A DNA stretch of 64,000 bases from Pseudozyma flocculosa PF-1 (taxonomy: Eukaryota; Basidiomycota; Ustilaginomycetes; Ustilaginales; Ustilaginaceae): the NCBI RefSeq assembly GCF_000417875.1, contig NW_006920879.1, forward strand, positions 436,130-500,129, in the 5' to 3' direction. The notes below the pieces were generated by a model. The model worked only from the letters and a program-made list of their open reading frames with translations, ran no database searches and was not told the DNA's origin. Positions within the stretch are counted from its first letter, which is position 1. Every line of letters begins with the position of its first letter. This document shows positions 54,053 to 64,000 of this stretch, one piece after another. A program made the translations under genes and the position numbers.

Positions 54053-56663
54053 CGAGGGCCGAGGTGCTGAGGCGACGACCGGCCGGGACGGGGAGGACAA
54101 AGCGAGGGCCGGGGCGAGGTCTCTGGCTGTTTCCGCGGGAGCCCAAGCGGAGTCCGAGCCGTTGCACGGCGCCGAGGTCGTTGACTCTTCTGACGGCAAG
54201 ATTGAGCTGCAGCACGCAGCGTCCGGACGTACTGTATGTCTGGAAGCGCGGACAGGACGGCTGCTCGAGATCTAGAACCGGCCGCCGGGTGGTCGATGGC
54301 CAGGCGCCGGTTTGCAGCGCGGATCTGCAGTCAGAGCGGCGGGCGCCTCTGGCTCGAAGGGAGACGCCCACGTGAGGAGCCAGAGCCTGTTTCGTTCGCT
54401 GCTCCTGAAGCACCGGTCGCTGCTCGAGGGAAGGCCAGACCGGAGAAAGGGCGGGCAGGACAACGGCACCGCAAGAAGTGGCGCAGCAGCGGTGGCGTCG
54501 GTGCGCCTAGGACCGCCGCAAACTCAACTTTGGCCAGGCAGTGACCCAGTCTTCTCGAACGCTGCGGCAGCCGGTGTGCTGCGAGATCCTCTCCGGAGAG
54601 TCGGACAAGGCTTCCTCGGCCGTTGGGCTGCACTGGCCTCGAGCCGTGCTTGAACACAGAAGTGGGTCGCCCTGGAACAGTCTCGCCGGTCGGTGCGGTG
54701 GCGCCGGGGCCTAGAAACGCAGACCGTGCGGGCGGGCCGGGCAAGCGCACGAGTACCGGACCGGCTGCGCCTCGAAGCTCGACTTCCGGAGAGCGAGCTC
54801 TAAACTGCGATGCTGCAGAGACCGCTCACGGTTAAAGAGGGGCAGGCCTGCCGTTCTGCCGGTCGTGGTAGGGCTCGGCAGGTGGCGATACCGACGAGAC
54901 CCAGGTGGTGCGGGCGAATAGCCTCAGGCTCTGGCCGCGGAGATTGGGCGCGACCAGGAGCTCCCCGATGTCGTTGTCGGGAGCTTGCCGCTACAGTACG
55001 AGCCGCCGCAGAGTCGATGAGCCGGTTTGACGGTCAGTACCGGGTCTAGATCAGAACGGTACGTCGAGGGCCACGCCCAAGGCTGTCGTGAACCTGATAG
55101 GTTGCCGGCGTGCGACGGTTCGACGCCGACGAACGCGAGCAAGTGCAGCGAAGGTGTCGATACCGTTCGTGCCTCTTGTGAGTCTAGATCAGGCTACGGT
55201 CGACGACAGGTACGATTAGTAGGTTTCTGCGTGCGTGTGCTGTCGATCCGCCAGTCTGGGCGCCGGCGTAGGTGTTTGACAGCTGCGTTGGCACGAAAGG
55301 GGAGACGAGGAGGGGGTGGTGGAAGTCTGACGATGGCAGCAGACGGCGTACGGTCGAGGCCTGGCAGGATGGCGTTGGCGGCGACTGGGTGTAGGCCTGG
55401 CGAGCGAGGTGAGGGGGAGGCGGAGGCAGGGAGAGGGAAGCGGTGGATCGGTCACGGTGACTGGAGAAGCAATCCCCGGTTGCCGCCTGTCGTGTTTGGG
55501 TGGTCGCTGTCGGGGCGAGACGAGTGGTGGCGCGGCCACAGGCTAGGGGTACGGTAGAGCCGGTCTCGACTCTCTGGCTGACCGCCTTTGTTGGCCATCA
55601 ACTCTACAGACGCTGCCGGATGCCGCGGTGGCCCGCCTGGCGTGGTCGCCACCGAGATGAGGACGCTGGGGCCGATTCGCCAGGGATCTCCCCGAGCAAC
55701 ACCGCGCAGACGCCCACGTACGGCGCGCTGACAGACACGCAGGCCGGGCTCACCGAGCCAGGGCCGCGCCTGCCTGCCTGTCTTTGCGCTAGACGAGTGT
55801 CTCTCTTCTGGCACTGCCCTCGCAGCCTTCGGCGGAAAGGGGTCTGGACAGACGATGCATGCATGCTGGTGCGACGCGGGAACGGGAGGCTGGGTAGTCT
55901 GGCGGGCAGACGGGCAGACGGGCAGGGTCGAGGCCTTGGTCGACCGGTAGCCTGCCAGCAGAGAGGCCGGCAGGGAAGGCAGACGGCAGGCAGGCCAGGC
56001 ACCAGCCTGCTGCACGCGCGAAAGATCCAAGGGGTCCAGACCTCGGGGCCAGATTCCTCGCCCAGGCGCCCCGCCCCACGGCTCTTGGGCCCACAAGGAA
56101 GCAAGCAAGCAAGCAAGCTAAGGCAAGCGGGCAGGGTCTCGACCTCGAGGCTCGGCCCGCCCGAACCTTGCTTGCTTGCTTGCTCGGTGGGCCCGCAAGG
56201 ACCAGCGTCCAGCTCGCTTCGCTCCGCCGTCGTCTTGGACTTCAGACGAGACGCGCGGCTTATCCCGCACCGGTACCGTACCGTACCACTTCTGTGACTG
56301 CGGGACAGCGCTGGCCGATCTTGGCCTGGTCAGCCCAGCCAGCCGGCCGGGGGGCCACCGCAACGCAGAGGCCGGGAGCGATCTACAGATGGCATGCGCC
56401 AGCTGCTCTACCCGCATCTGCAGGGCGAGGCCTGGATCTGCAACGCTGCAGCGGAACACAGACTTGCTTGGCCTCGAACCATGCTGGTCTCTCGCACGAC
56501 TGCCCCGCCCCGCCCCAAAGCCCGAAAGTCCGGTGACGACGGCCTCGACCGGGCCCCGCCTCGTTGCGTTGCAGGCGCGGTACGCATCCGGGGCAGCCAG
56601 CCAGGAGCAGACAGAGAGGAGCCACGACGACAACGACGACGCAACGCAACGCAAGCGAGGACG
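54053..56663. other. Long divergent intergenic region
   Basis: 2.6 kb between divergent starts at 54052 and 56664. Open frames exist but look non-coding. It contains a tandem GTACC run near 56270-56285 and the large imperfect inverted repeat at 56085-56196 (separate entry). No gene is supported. Confidence 0.45.
56085..56196. repeat. Imperfect inverted repeat built on GCAA/TTGC tetranucleotides
   Basis: The left arm (about 56085-56118) reads TTGGGCCCAC then AAGG and four to five AAGC units. The right arm (about 56167-56196) is nearly its reverse complement: TTGC units then GGTGGGCCCGC. Between them, GCGGGCAGGG and CGGCCCGCCC pair again, so the whole could fold into one long hairpin or cruciform. 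It lies about 470 bases upstream of the DHHC gene start. Confidence 0.75.
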
Positions 56664-58677
56664 ATGTCGAGCGCCCCTGAGCCTTCATGTTGCGCGACGC
56701 CTCCCGCAGCCTTGCGGCTACGCCCGACTCGGCGCACCGTCGCCGCTGGCGGGCAAGAGGCCGGATCCGCTGCCGAGGCTGGCAGAGTCGGTGGGCCCGA
56801 CGATGGCGCTGCTGACACGCTCCGGACACCCTCGCAGCCGTCTCGGGCCGCGACGAAGCGCAGGTTCCGCATCAACAGGCTGCTCGGTCGCATCGTCCCG
56901 CTCATCATCCTGGTCTACGTCGGGTAAGAGGAGCCGGTGCCAAGTCGACAGCGGTGCGCGCCGCTCAGGGCTGAAGCGGAGTCGCGAACTTGACGGTTCC
57001 CCAACGTCGCTTGCTGCGCACTACTACGGTGGTCGTTTCCCCCTGCCAGGTACACCTACCAGCTCGTCGTCTTCCGCTACAACTGTGAGGCCAGCCTGAC
57101 GGTGCGTCGAGGTCGTCGTGACTGCCCCCGGCGCTGACTGCTGCACCGATGCTTTACCTGCCTCGTCGACCGCGCAGATGGCCATGTCTGCAAAGTGCTC
57201 GGTAGACCTGGGCTATCCGGTGAGTGACCAGGAGCAGGAGCAGGAGCAGGGGCATGCCCCGCATCAAACGACGGCCATTTGTCCTCACCTCGACCCTGTG
57301 CTGTGCCCCTCATCTCTCCGGTTGATCAGCGGCCCACCTGCTCCCAGCGCACATCGGCTTCCTCGCCGCCGTGCGCAGCTACCTGCGCGTCTTTCTCGCG
57401 CACTCGTCGACGTCGCCCCGTCGTGGCCTGCGCGGACGACTTGCCAGGCTGTGCGGCAGCTCCTTCGAGCCGCACGACGGCTTGCGGCTGGAGCGCGGCC
57501 AGGAGGGCATCCGAGCATGCCAGCCTGACGGATCGCCGCTGCGGTGCTGGCGCGACGCGTGCAACGGCAGCATCCGGGGCGCGCGGACGCGCCACTGCGG
57601 AGACTGTGGGACGTGCAGAGTCGGCTTTGACCACCACTGCGCCTGGGTGAGTGCTAGTCATCCTGACGAAGCCACGGCGAGGAGACTCACAACGCGCTGT
57701 CGCAGGGCGCTAACGTCTCGGCCCTGCCCCGTTTCCCTTCCCCCGCCACCTGGCAACGACAGTTCGACAACGACGTGACCGCACCGGCGACGCTGCGGCC
57801 GTTTGTGCACTTCCTCGTGCTGATCCCGCCGCTCGTCGCGTGGGCCTTTGCGCCGCTGCTGCCCGTCGCATGGCGACACGCGCGGGCAATCTGGCGGATG
57901 GCGAGGCAGGATCCCGAGATCGCCTCACGCTGGTGGGACCGACGACGGAGTTGGGCGGGTGGGCCAGTGTTCCGCTACGCCGTGGGCTGGATCTGGGCCG
58001 GTCAAAAGGCCTCCTCCCTGCCGTACAGGCACGGCACGACGCTCCTCGACCGACCGAGCCCGCGCATCCCGTTTCTCGTCGCATTCGGCGTCGTCTTCTC
58101 CTCGATCGCTGCGAGTGAGTTCGCCCCTCCGCCGCACGCCCTACCTCTAACGCCTGGTGTTGTCTCCTTGCCCATCGACGAGGAGCAACTGACGAAGCGC
58201 GACACGTCCACCCCCACCCCGCACCGCACAGTCCTGGCCACATCGACGCTGCGCCAGCTCTCGCGCGGCGAACTGACCATCGACGTCGAGCGACGTAAAG
58301 CCCACCGTCGTCTGCTCTCCTCAACCTCTGCTGCGGAACCCACCGACGAATCGAGGCGGAGGCTGGACGTCCTCGAGCCGCGGGTGCATTTCAGCGTACC
58401 CGTTTCGCTCTTCTCCCCGGGCGACGGCGAAAGGAGCATAGGACGGGGCGAAGGCGAGGACGAGCAGAAGAGGGAGGTCGTCTCGATCCGCCTCGATGAA
58501 GGTGTTTGGCGCAGGAGAGCGGGGCCAGGACGGGGAGACTGGATCGAGAACCTCTGCTTCTTTCTCTGGGACGATGATGCAGAGACGTCGATGGCGGGAC
58601 AGTGGCCGCTGAGCGACAAGGTGCATCACGAGTTGGTCCGACGTGCCGAGGCGCAGTACCGACAGAGGCAGAAATGA
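56664..58677 (+). CDS. DHHC-type protein S-palmitoyltransferase, divergent
   Basis: Integral membrane enzyme that attaches palmitate to cysteines of client proteins. Exons: 56664-56923, 57050 to about 57101-57117, a small exon 57178-57219, then 57348-57646, 57763-58114 and 58232-58677, about 485 residues. The second exon's donor is uncertain: the consensus GTGCGT at 57102 leaves the wrong phase for exon four, so a donor a few bases downstream, or GTGACC after the small exon, is needed. Membrane helices: residues about 75-95 (RIVPLIILVYVG/YTYQLVVF), a second near 110-130, and two after the zinc region (RPFVHFLVLIPPLVAWAFAP; FLVAFGVVFSSIAA). The cysteine-rich core ends GARTRHCGDCGTCRVGFDHH then CAW, containing the catalytic DHHC. 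Joining to FDNDVTAP replaces the usual GNCVG. The last intron (117 bases) is a multiple of three without a stop. Confidence 0.82.
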
Positions 58678-58765
58678 TCAGCGACCCATCGACATGTCGT
58701 GTCATGCCATCCTTCGCATCACCCTGGCCCCTTTGGCCGGTCGATTCCGTCGTGGCCGGGGCGGC

Positions 58766-60517
58766 TCAGCTGTACACAGCGCGTATGCCCGCCCCTGCCT
58801 CACGGTGCGGTCGACTCCTCGCGCCGCGTCCACCCGGTCCCATGCCTCCGCCCGGACCAAATTCTCCCTCGGCCTGTCCGCTCTGAACCAGATCGAACTT
58901 GTCCACCAGCTGTTGCGGCTCATGCGAGACAGGACGGAAAGGTGTAAGCCCAGCAGCTCGGCGAAGCAAGGATGATGTAAGGGAGGGCGAGGGAGAAACC
59001 CGGGCTACTCACCTCGTTCATCGTATGCACGCCCTTGGTCATGGTCGTGAGGTAGTTGGTCAGGAGGACGTCGTTGTACTCCTGTCGAATGAGCAGCGGG
59101 CGGAAATAGAGAGAGAGAAATGACTCCAGTCAGCGAGCGTGATCAAAGCTCCCGGCGAGCGGCACACGGCGACGCACCCTCAGCAGCTCGACGTTGAGGT
59201 CGTCCAGGCCCGTGGCGGGCAGGTTGGAGACGACGGCCTTGATCTGCCTCAGGCTCTCGTGGTCCATGGGCACCTTTGCCTCCTTGACCTGCTGCATGTA
59301 CGCCGTGACGAGCTTGATGCGGTCCTGCAGCTTGGCGATGGCGTTGTACTGCGCCATCAGGCTCGCGACCACTGCGGAGCGGACGGCGGCGGCAGGGGAG
59401 GTGGAGAGCGGATCAGCGCTGCGAAGGAGTCGCGGTCATATCGATACCCCTGCGACGGTGCCATGGCCAACCCACTGCTGCTCTCATCGCTCCCGCCCGA
59501 CTCGGCGCCTGCCTTGCTCGTGTGGTCCACGGCGATCCTTTCTGCCTCGCCCGTCTCGATGCGGTAGCCGGTGGGGATGAAGAACGTGGTCGCCTCTGTG
59601 CCGACCATTTCGATGACCGACTCGTACACGTTGATGGGCAGCTCGCCGTCCTTGTCCGCTGCTTCGAATGATGCCACCGTCGGATGGAGCTGGAGGAGCA
59701 GGGGCGTCTCGTTGTACACCAGCAGCTGCGTTGTGCAGGGGAAGGGCGGAGCAGGGCAGGCAGGGTCAGCGAGCGTACCCGTACGGCGCTGTCAAGGCAG
59801 CGACTGCGACGCACCTGCTTATGGATGTGCATGTCGCTCTCGAGAGGCACTGCGCCGACCGTGTACCATCCCAGGACGTCGAGCGTCGGAAAGACTTGCT
59901 TGTCTGTGGTGTGCGAACAGCGCCAGATGGGGCAGGGTTCAGTCCGAGTGTCCATGGGGATCGAGCAGAAGCGGAAGCAGCATGGACTCACATTGCGCCT
60001 GTCTGGATCTGAGGAAGTCGTGGTCGACTTCCAAGCTGGACCCGCCGGCGGCGGCCAGCTGGATCTCGAACGAATTCTGGATCTCAATGTCTCTTCCGGA
60101 CTGGGTGCCGAGCAGCATGCCGTAGACTGAGCGGACGAGAGTGCGTGGGAAGGGTTCAGCGCCGACCTGAGATCTGAGACTCGCGGCTCCACGGGCTCGT
60201 GTACGCACCTCTGACATTGTCGGAAGAGGACTGCAGCCTGGTCCTGACGAGATGCTCCGACACGTTGAGGATCGGTAGCGGGTGTCTGCAGAGGCAGGTA
60301 TCGAGCGTAGGGGGGTAGGTCGGGGTGTAAGTAGAGGAGCACAGAGAAAGGAATTCAAGGAAAGCTCAAGCCCGGGCTCGACTTACAGGCTGACGTTGCT
60401 GGCGACACCCGACGAGGACTGGGCGTCGAGGAGGACGGGCGAGAGTGGCGACACGCGCAGGGCGCTCGAGGTGGACCCCGAGGCCGATGCGCCGGTCGTG
60501 CTCGCGGTCGCTGCCAT
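58766..60517 (-). CDS. CSN6: COP9 signalosome subunit 6
   Basis: Non-catalytic MPN subunit of the COP9 signalosome, the cullin deneddylase. Eight exons in phase: 60517-60387, 60285-60209, 60126-59992, 59903-59815, 59725-59476, 59371-59178, 59081-59013, 58909-58766, giving 362 residues, close to the usual 320-330 plus a Ser-rich N-terminus. Signatures in order: HPLPILNVSEHLVR, GMLLGTQSGRDIEIQNSFEI, QVFPTLDVLGWYTVGAVPL, DMHIHKQ, EAERIAVDHTSKAG, SLMAQYNAIAKLQDRIKLV and a C-terminal QLVDKFDL-like helix that should bundle with other subunits. As expected for CSN6 it lacks the JAMM metal-binding histidines. The Gly-rich tail GEFGPGGGMGPGGRGA is unusual. Introns are 74-104 bases. It is divergent from the small histone-fold gene and convergent with the DHHC gene, whose stop is only 88 bases away. 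Confidence 0.93.
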
Positions 60518-60944
60518 GGCTGCGTGCTTGTGGTTGTGGCAGGAGTGATGTGCGAAACAAGGGGCAGTGGTTGTGGGAGATGGGCCAGGGCGGGGCGGAG
60601 CAGGAGATGAGGGATGCAATCGAGGTAGGCAGCCAATCGAAAGGTTGCGGGCTGCGGACAGGCCACCCGCAAACGGGGGGCCATTGAGCCTCCACATCCC
60701 GCCATGGCCTCAGCCAAGCCGGCACCTGCGCCTGTCTGGCCCCATTCAAAGCAGCCAGCCAAACGTCGGCACCGAAACGCCCCCGCCAAGCGTAGTCGCA
60801 GCCCAACACGGCGCGTCCAACAGGCAGGCAGGGGTCCACGGGAGCGGCCCGGCACTGTTGATGCCGCTGCCCAGCCTGCTCCTCCTTCCTCTTCTTCCAC
60901 CACCATCAACATCAAGGACCACCTTGCACGCACCCACGCACGCC
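60518..60944. promoter_or_regulatory. Bidirectional promoter region, CSN6 and CENP-W-like gene
   Basis: 427 bases separate the two divergent ATGs. The region must carry both promoters and leaders; no individual motif stands out. Confidence 0.5.
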
Positions 60945-61175
60945 ATGAAGCTACCGCCCCGCTCGCTCGTCAAGCGCCTGATACGCAGCCACCTGCCCGC
61001 CTCGGCGCGCCTCAGCAAAAACGCCGACCTCTACATCGCCCTCGCCTTCCTCCTCTACATGCAGCGCCTCGCAAACGAGACCCGCCTCACCCACCAGATC
61101 GACCTCTCCAACGGCATCCGCGGTCCCCTCGCAAAACGCCACGTCGCAGGTGCAAGGAGGAGGGTCAGGGGTTGA
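60945..61175 (+). CDS. Small histone-fold protein, CENP-W/Wip1-like
   Basis: Encodes 76 residues. Sequence features match a short histone fold: a basic helix PRSLVKRLIRSHLP, a loop ARLSKNAD, a long central helix LYIALAFLLYMQRLANETRL, a short loop, and a final helix AKRHVAGARRRVRG. CENP-W (Wip1 in fission yeast) has the same size (about 75-90 residues), an R/K-rich first helix, NVDLLVYLxYxLFLKRLAEE-type centre and a basic end; it pairs with CENP-T in the inner kinetochore. The match is by eye and other mini histone-fold proteins (CENP-X, Dpb3-like) are possible. A potential donor at 61150 (GTGCAAG) could shorten the C-terminus; the unspliced end fits the fold better. Start ATG in context CACGCCATGAAG. 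Confidence 0.62.
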   Translation: MKLPPRSLVKRLIRSHLPASARLSKNADLYIALAFLLYMQRLANETRLTHQIDLSNGIRGPLAKRHVAGARRRVRG

Positions 61176-61385
61176 TTTGGCTGCGCGGCCATCGCGCCCG
61201 CATCGACTCGACTCAACCTGGTGCTCGCTGGGCTGGCCGGAACGACGTCCGCATCCTGTCCATCCGTCCGTTGGCATCCTCAAGTCAACACGCAACAAGC
61301 GGAATACTGCATGCCGAATGGTGGCAGCATGACTGCGATTCCGACGAGGACGGATTCTGCGCCGAGTCCTCCACCAAGCGCCCCT

Positions 61386-64000
61386 TCACATGTCCATGTC
61401 CTGCTCGTCGCCCCTCGGCATCGCGCCAACGCCCAGCCGTCCCGCCAGCACGCCAACCGCACCCGCGCCCTGGCTCTTCAAAAACTGCCGGAGCATGTGC
61501 ACCTTGTCGCCCTCCTCGCCTGCCTCCTCGTCGAGCTGCTTGAGCAGGTCCGGCGGCAGGTGCTGCAGCAGCGTCCGCGGCAGATCCGCCGCATCGTTGC
61601 CCGACGACGCCAGCAGGCTCGACAGCAGAGACAGATCTTGCTCCTCCTCGGCGCTCGGCTTGCTCGACTCGGCAGAGGGGGGCGTGGCGGTCTTGTCCTT
61701 CCCGGTGTCGGCACCGCTCGCCGCCGGCTGCTGTTGCTGCCGAGGGAGCGATGCGATATGGCTGTCGATCTCGTCCATCGCCTCGTCAAACGATGTGATG
61801 TCCGGTCGGGGCCGAAGCGCCGCCGGCGACCGTGCAGCAGACGAGGCGGGCTTTGTCCCTGCATCTGCCGCGGCCGCCTTGTCCCCTCTTGCAGCGCCGC
61901 TGCCCGCCGCAGGAGCCGCGGCGACCTCCGGGACGTACCGGCCCTCCTTCCTCCGCCTCTCCATGACCGCCGCGTACTGCTCCCGCGTCAAACCCAACGA
62001 CGTGCGGACAAACTCGAGGAACTCCTCCTCGCCCTCGTCCTCGACGACGTCGCCGCCCTCCTCGTCGCCCGGGCCCCGCAACCAGTCCCCTGCGGCGCCT
62101 TCTTCGTCATCGTCGTCCCGCACATCGTACTCTCTCGCCAGCTCCTTTCGGACCTGGGCCGAAGTCTCCTGCTCGAGCTCAGAGTCGGAATCCGAGGCGC
62201 CGTCGTAGTGGTTCTGCTGGCGCGACAGCAGCGTCGACGTCGCGCGCATCTCCTGCGAGGCGAGTTGCGAGTGAAGCTTCTTCGTGGCCGCGCTGCCGGG
62301 CGGAGGCTGGACCAAGGCGTTGGACGCATCCTTTGCCGCCGTCGCGATGTGGAGCGAGTGGGTCGACGAGAGGCGGTCGAGCACGTCTGCCAGCCCTTCC
62401 GGCTTCTGCGTGGTAGATGTGGGCGAAGAAGGCGGGCGGTCGTCCCGTTGCGCGTCTTCCGCCATGGCCGTACCGCCTGCCGCCACCGCCGACGCCGCCG
62501 GTGTCGACGTCGGTGCCGAGGGTGCTGCCGGTGCAGGCGCTGCCCCCTCTTTGGTACTCGATCCTGTGGCCCAGATGCCCGCCAGGCCTGGCAGGATCTT
62601 TTCCAGCCTCTGCGAACGTTCGCCCTCGTCCATCTCCCTGAGACGCTTCTGTACCTCCCTATCCACTTGTTCATCGTCGCCCTCTTCTCCAACTTTGTCG
62701 TCATCGTCGTCGTCGTCGTCATCACCGTCATCGAGATCATCATCGAGCATGAGATCGTCGTCGTCGCCGTCCCAGTCTTCCTTTTCGTCGTCGTCGAGCT
62801 CGTCGAGAAAGGCGGCGCCGCGCTCGTCGGACTGCGTCTTCATGAACTGGTCCATTTTGGAGGCGAAGCGCTTGAGCTTGTCGAGAGCCTTGTCCTCCTC
62901 GGATGCCTGCGCGGCAGAAGGCATCTGCTGCTGCGATGACTGACGCGGCACGAAGCGGCTCTCGAGCATCGTATCGAGGTCTTCGGTCGTCACTACCATC
63001 CAGTCTTCGGAGTCCTCGAGCGAGGCCAGCACCGCAGGCGACGACGTAGGCGAGACGACCTTGATGTCCCCGGTGGCAGCCGCCGTGTGCGGATCAGAGA
63101 GCAGCGCATCGACCTTGTCGGAGACAGAACCGCGCTGATGTGCCTCCTCGTCCTGCGCGTCCGCACCGCTGTTTGCAGGCGTCACCTTGAGCTTGCGTAG
63201 CTGTGAGACTGCATCGGCCTCGAGCTGCTTCCACTTGGCGGACCCCTCGATTTCGTCGCCAAAGTAGCCCAGCTTCCTGAGCGAGGCGACAAACTTCGCA
63301 TGGTCGTCTCCCGCGGCTGTCTCGGACGCAGCATCGGCCGCATCGAAGCTCGAGGCGCTTGCGTTGCGCTTCGACTTGCCTCGGCGACTGGCCGACTCTT
63401 CGTAGGCCATCTCGAGGCCGCACCACACCTTGGCCCCAATGTCTCGCCACCGCCCCTCGCGCAGCTCGCGCTGCACGTCGTCTTCATCCTCGACTGCGGG
63501 TGCTGCTGCACCTCGAGAGCCGCCTTGAGCTCCCTGCTGCATCCGCAGGCGGTACTTTTCGACGGCCATCTGCCACGGCTTGCCGAATGCTCGGGGCGGG
63601 AAGAAGCGGTCGTAGCAGAGCTGCGCGTAGAGATGCCGTGTCATGCGGACAGGCGTGAGCACCACTTCGTCCTGGTCGATGCCCTTGCCGCCGGCCGACA
63701 TGGACGAGCTGTTCGGGTCACCCTGTCCATCCTGGTCCATGGGAGACGGCTCAGCCTCAGAGGCGATTCGGCAAGGGAAGCGCTTCATCCGCATCGCCGC
63801 TCGAGAGCTGATGACGTCCCTGGTCGTGAGCGCCTCGGTGGCGCGAGAGACCAGCTGGGGGTCCGCCTGCAGTACACAGGCCAGCCGTCGAGAGAGATAG
63901 GCGAGCGTGGTATGGTGGTGGTCCGCAGCAGCCAGGGGATAGTCCTGGATCCTCGCAAAGGCGGCCTCTTGGACCGCATCCGAGACGCCGGTAAAGATGG
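61386..64000 (-). CDS. ECD: SGT1/ecdysoneless (ECD) family protein, 5' end outside window
   Basis: At least 870 residues are visible in one frame, open to the window edge. Near the edge the frame reads HHHTTLAYLSRRLACVLQAD and PQLVSRATEALTTRD, then LTPVRMTRHLYAQLCYDRFF followed by PPRAFGKPWQ and a later GLEMAYEE; these match the core of the ECD/SGT1 family (human ECD). This is not the Hsp90 co-chaperone of the same name. Family members act in the nucleus and cytosol in cell-cycle progression and, with Prp8, in pre-mRNA splicing. A long acidic region follows (LDELDDDEKEDWDGDDDDLM and more Asp runs), then Ala/Ser-rich linkers and conserved motifs such as SLGLTREQYAAVMERRR and DITSFDEAMDEIDSHIA. 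The C-terminus is GDEQDMDM. Acidic C-terminal halves are typical of the family. It is convergent with the CENP-W-like gene, with stops 210 bases apart. Confidence 0.92.
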   Translation of the reverse strand, partial: IFTGVSDAVQEAAFARIQDYPLAAADHHHTTLAYLSRRLACVLQADPQLVSRATEALTTRDVISSRAAMRMKRFPCRIASEAEPSPMDQDGQGDPNSSSMSAGGKGIDQDEVVLTPVRMTRHLYAQLCYDRFFPPRAFGKPWQMAVEKYRLRMQQGAQGGSRGAAAPAVEDEDDVQRELREGRWRDIGAKVWCGLEMAYEESASRRGKSKRNASASSFDAADAASETAAGDDHAKFVASLRKLGYFGDEIEGSAKWKQLEADAVSQLRKLKVTPANSGADAQDEEAHQRGSVSDKVDALLSDPHTAAATGDIKVVSPTSSPAVLASLEDSEDWMVVTTEDLDTMLESRFVPRQSSQQQMPSAAQASEEDKALDKLKRFASKMDQFMKTQSDERGAAFLDELDDDEKEDWDGDDDDLMLDDDLDDGDDDDDDDDDKVGEEGDDEQVDREVQKRLREMDEGERSQRLEKILPGLAGIWATGSSTKEGAAPAPAAPSAPTSTPAASAVAAGGTAMAEDAQRDDRPPSSPTSTTQKPEGLADVLDRLSSTHSLHIATAAKDASNALVQPPPGSAATKKLHSQLASQEMRATSTLLSRQQNHYDGASDSDSELEQETSAQVRKELAREYDVRDDDDEEGAAGDWLRGPGDEEGGDVVEDEGEEEFLEFVRTSLGLTREQYAAVMERRRKEGRYVPEVAAAPAAGSGAARGDKAAAADAGTKPASSAARSPAALRPRPDITSFDEAMDEIDSHIASLPRQQQQPAASGADTGKDKTATPPSAESSKPSAEEEQDLSLLSSLLASSGNDAADLPRTLLQHLPPDLLKQLDEEAGEEGDKVHMLRQFLKSQGAGAVGVLAGRLGVGAMPRGDEQDMDM

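Noticed and set aside
56085..56196. CRISPR-like or terminal-inverted-repeat transposon interpretation of the hairpin
   Set aside because: No spaced direct repeats, no enclosed transposase and no evident target-site duplication; only the inverted repeat itself is supported.

Overview
The window is nuclear DNA of a filamentous or dimorphic fungus, most likely a basidiomycete and plausibly a smut relative (Ustilaginomycotina). The evidence is GC-rich coding sequence with strong G/C third positions, long and often intron-free reading frames, short introns (about 90-142 bases) that nearly all begin GTGAGT or GTAAGT, pyrimidine-rich leaders, a COP9 signalosome gene, a class II histone deacetylase, and several large disordered proteins. 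The species assignment is inference. One run of N (49773-49973) is an assembly gap inside a gene.

Layout. 1-524: 3' end of a coiled-coil gene (+). 3134-5509: single-pass membrane protein with a proline-rich cytosolic part (+). 6265-8985: HDA1-type histone deacetylase (-). 9622-11322: PP2A activator PTPA/Rrd (-). 12667-17780: very large MIT-domain protein (+). 18466-21925: F-BAR/RhoGAP protein (-). 22715-26791: large disordered protein with a C-terminal CUE-like domain (+). 27431-29842: protein with an N-terminal membrane anchor and C-terminal FG repeats, resembling a POM121-type nucleoporin (+). 29864-30320: decayed or frameshifted coding relic. 30321-34367: long gene-free stretch with a tight GATAAG cluster. 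34368-36183: amino acid permease (+). 36508-42102: unrecognised protein of about 1830 residues (-). 43248-47291: ankyrin-DIL protein (-). 48706-51107: phenol-hydroxylase-like FAD monooxygenase, interrupted by the gap (-). 52244-54052: unknown nuclear-type protein (-). 56664-58677: DHHC palmitoyltransferase (+). 58766-60517: COP9 signalosome subunit 6 (-). 60945-61175: tiny histone-fold protein resembling CENP-W/Wip1 (+). 61386-64000: SGT1/ecdysoneless (ECD) protein, 5' end outside the window (-).

There is no operon or obvious metabolic cluster. Neighbours are housekeeping and regulatory genes for chromatin, phosphatase control, Rho signalling and membrane shape, membrane trafficking, nuclear pore, ubiquitin-pathway control and kinetochore. 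Divergent pairs (PTPA/MIT, RhoGAP/CUE, CSN6/CENP-W-like) share promoter regions of about 430-1350 bases. Several convergent pairs have 3' ends 90-325 bases apart.

The most interesting items are the membrane-anchored FG-repeat protein, the CENP-W-like mini-gene, the broken gene relic downstream of the FG gene, the GATA-site cluster, and a long hairpin-forming repeat near 56.1 kb. No CRISPR array, rRNA, convincing tRNA or intact transposon was seen. All exon models are hand-built from splice consensus and reading frame.
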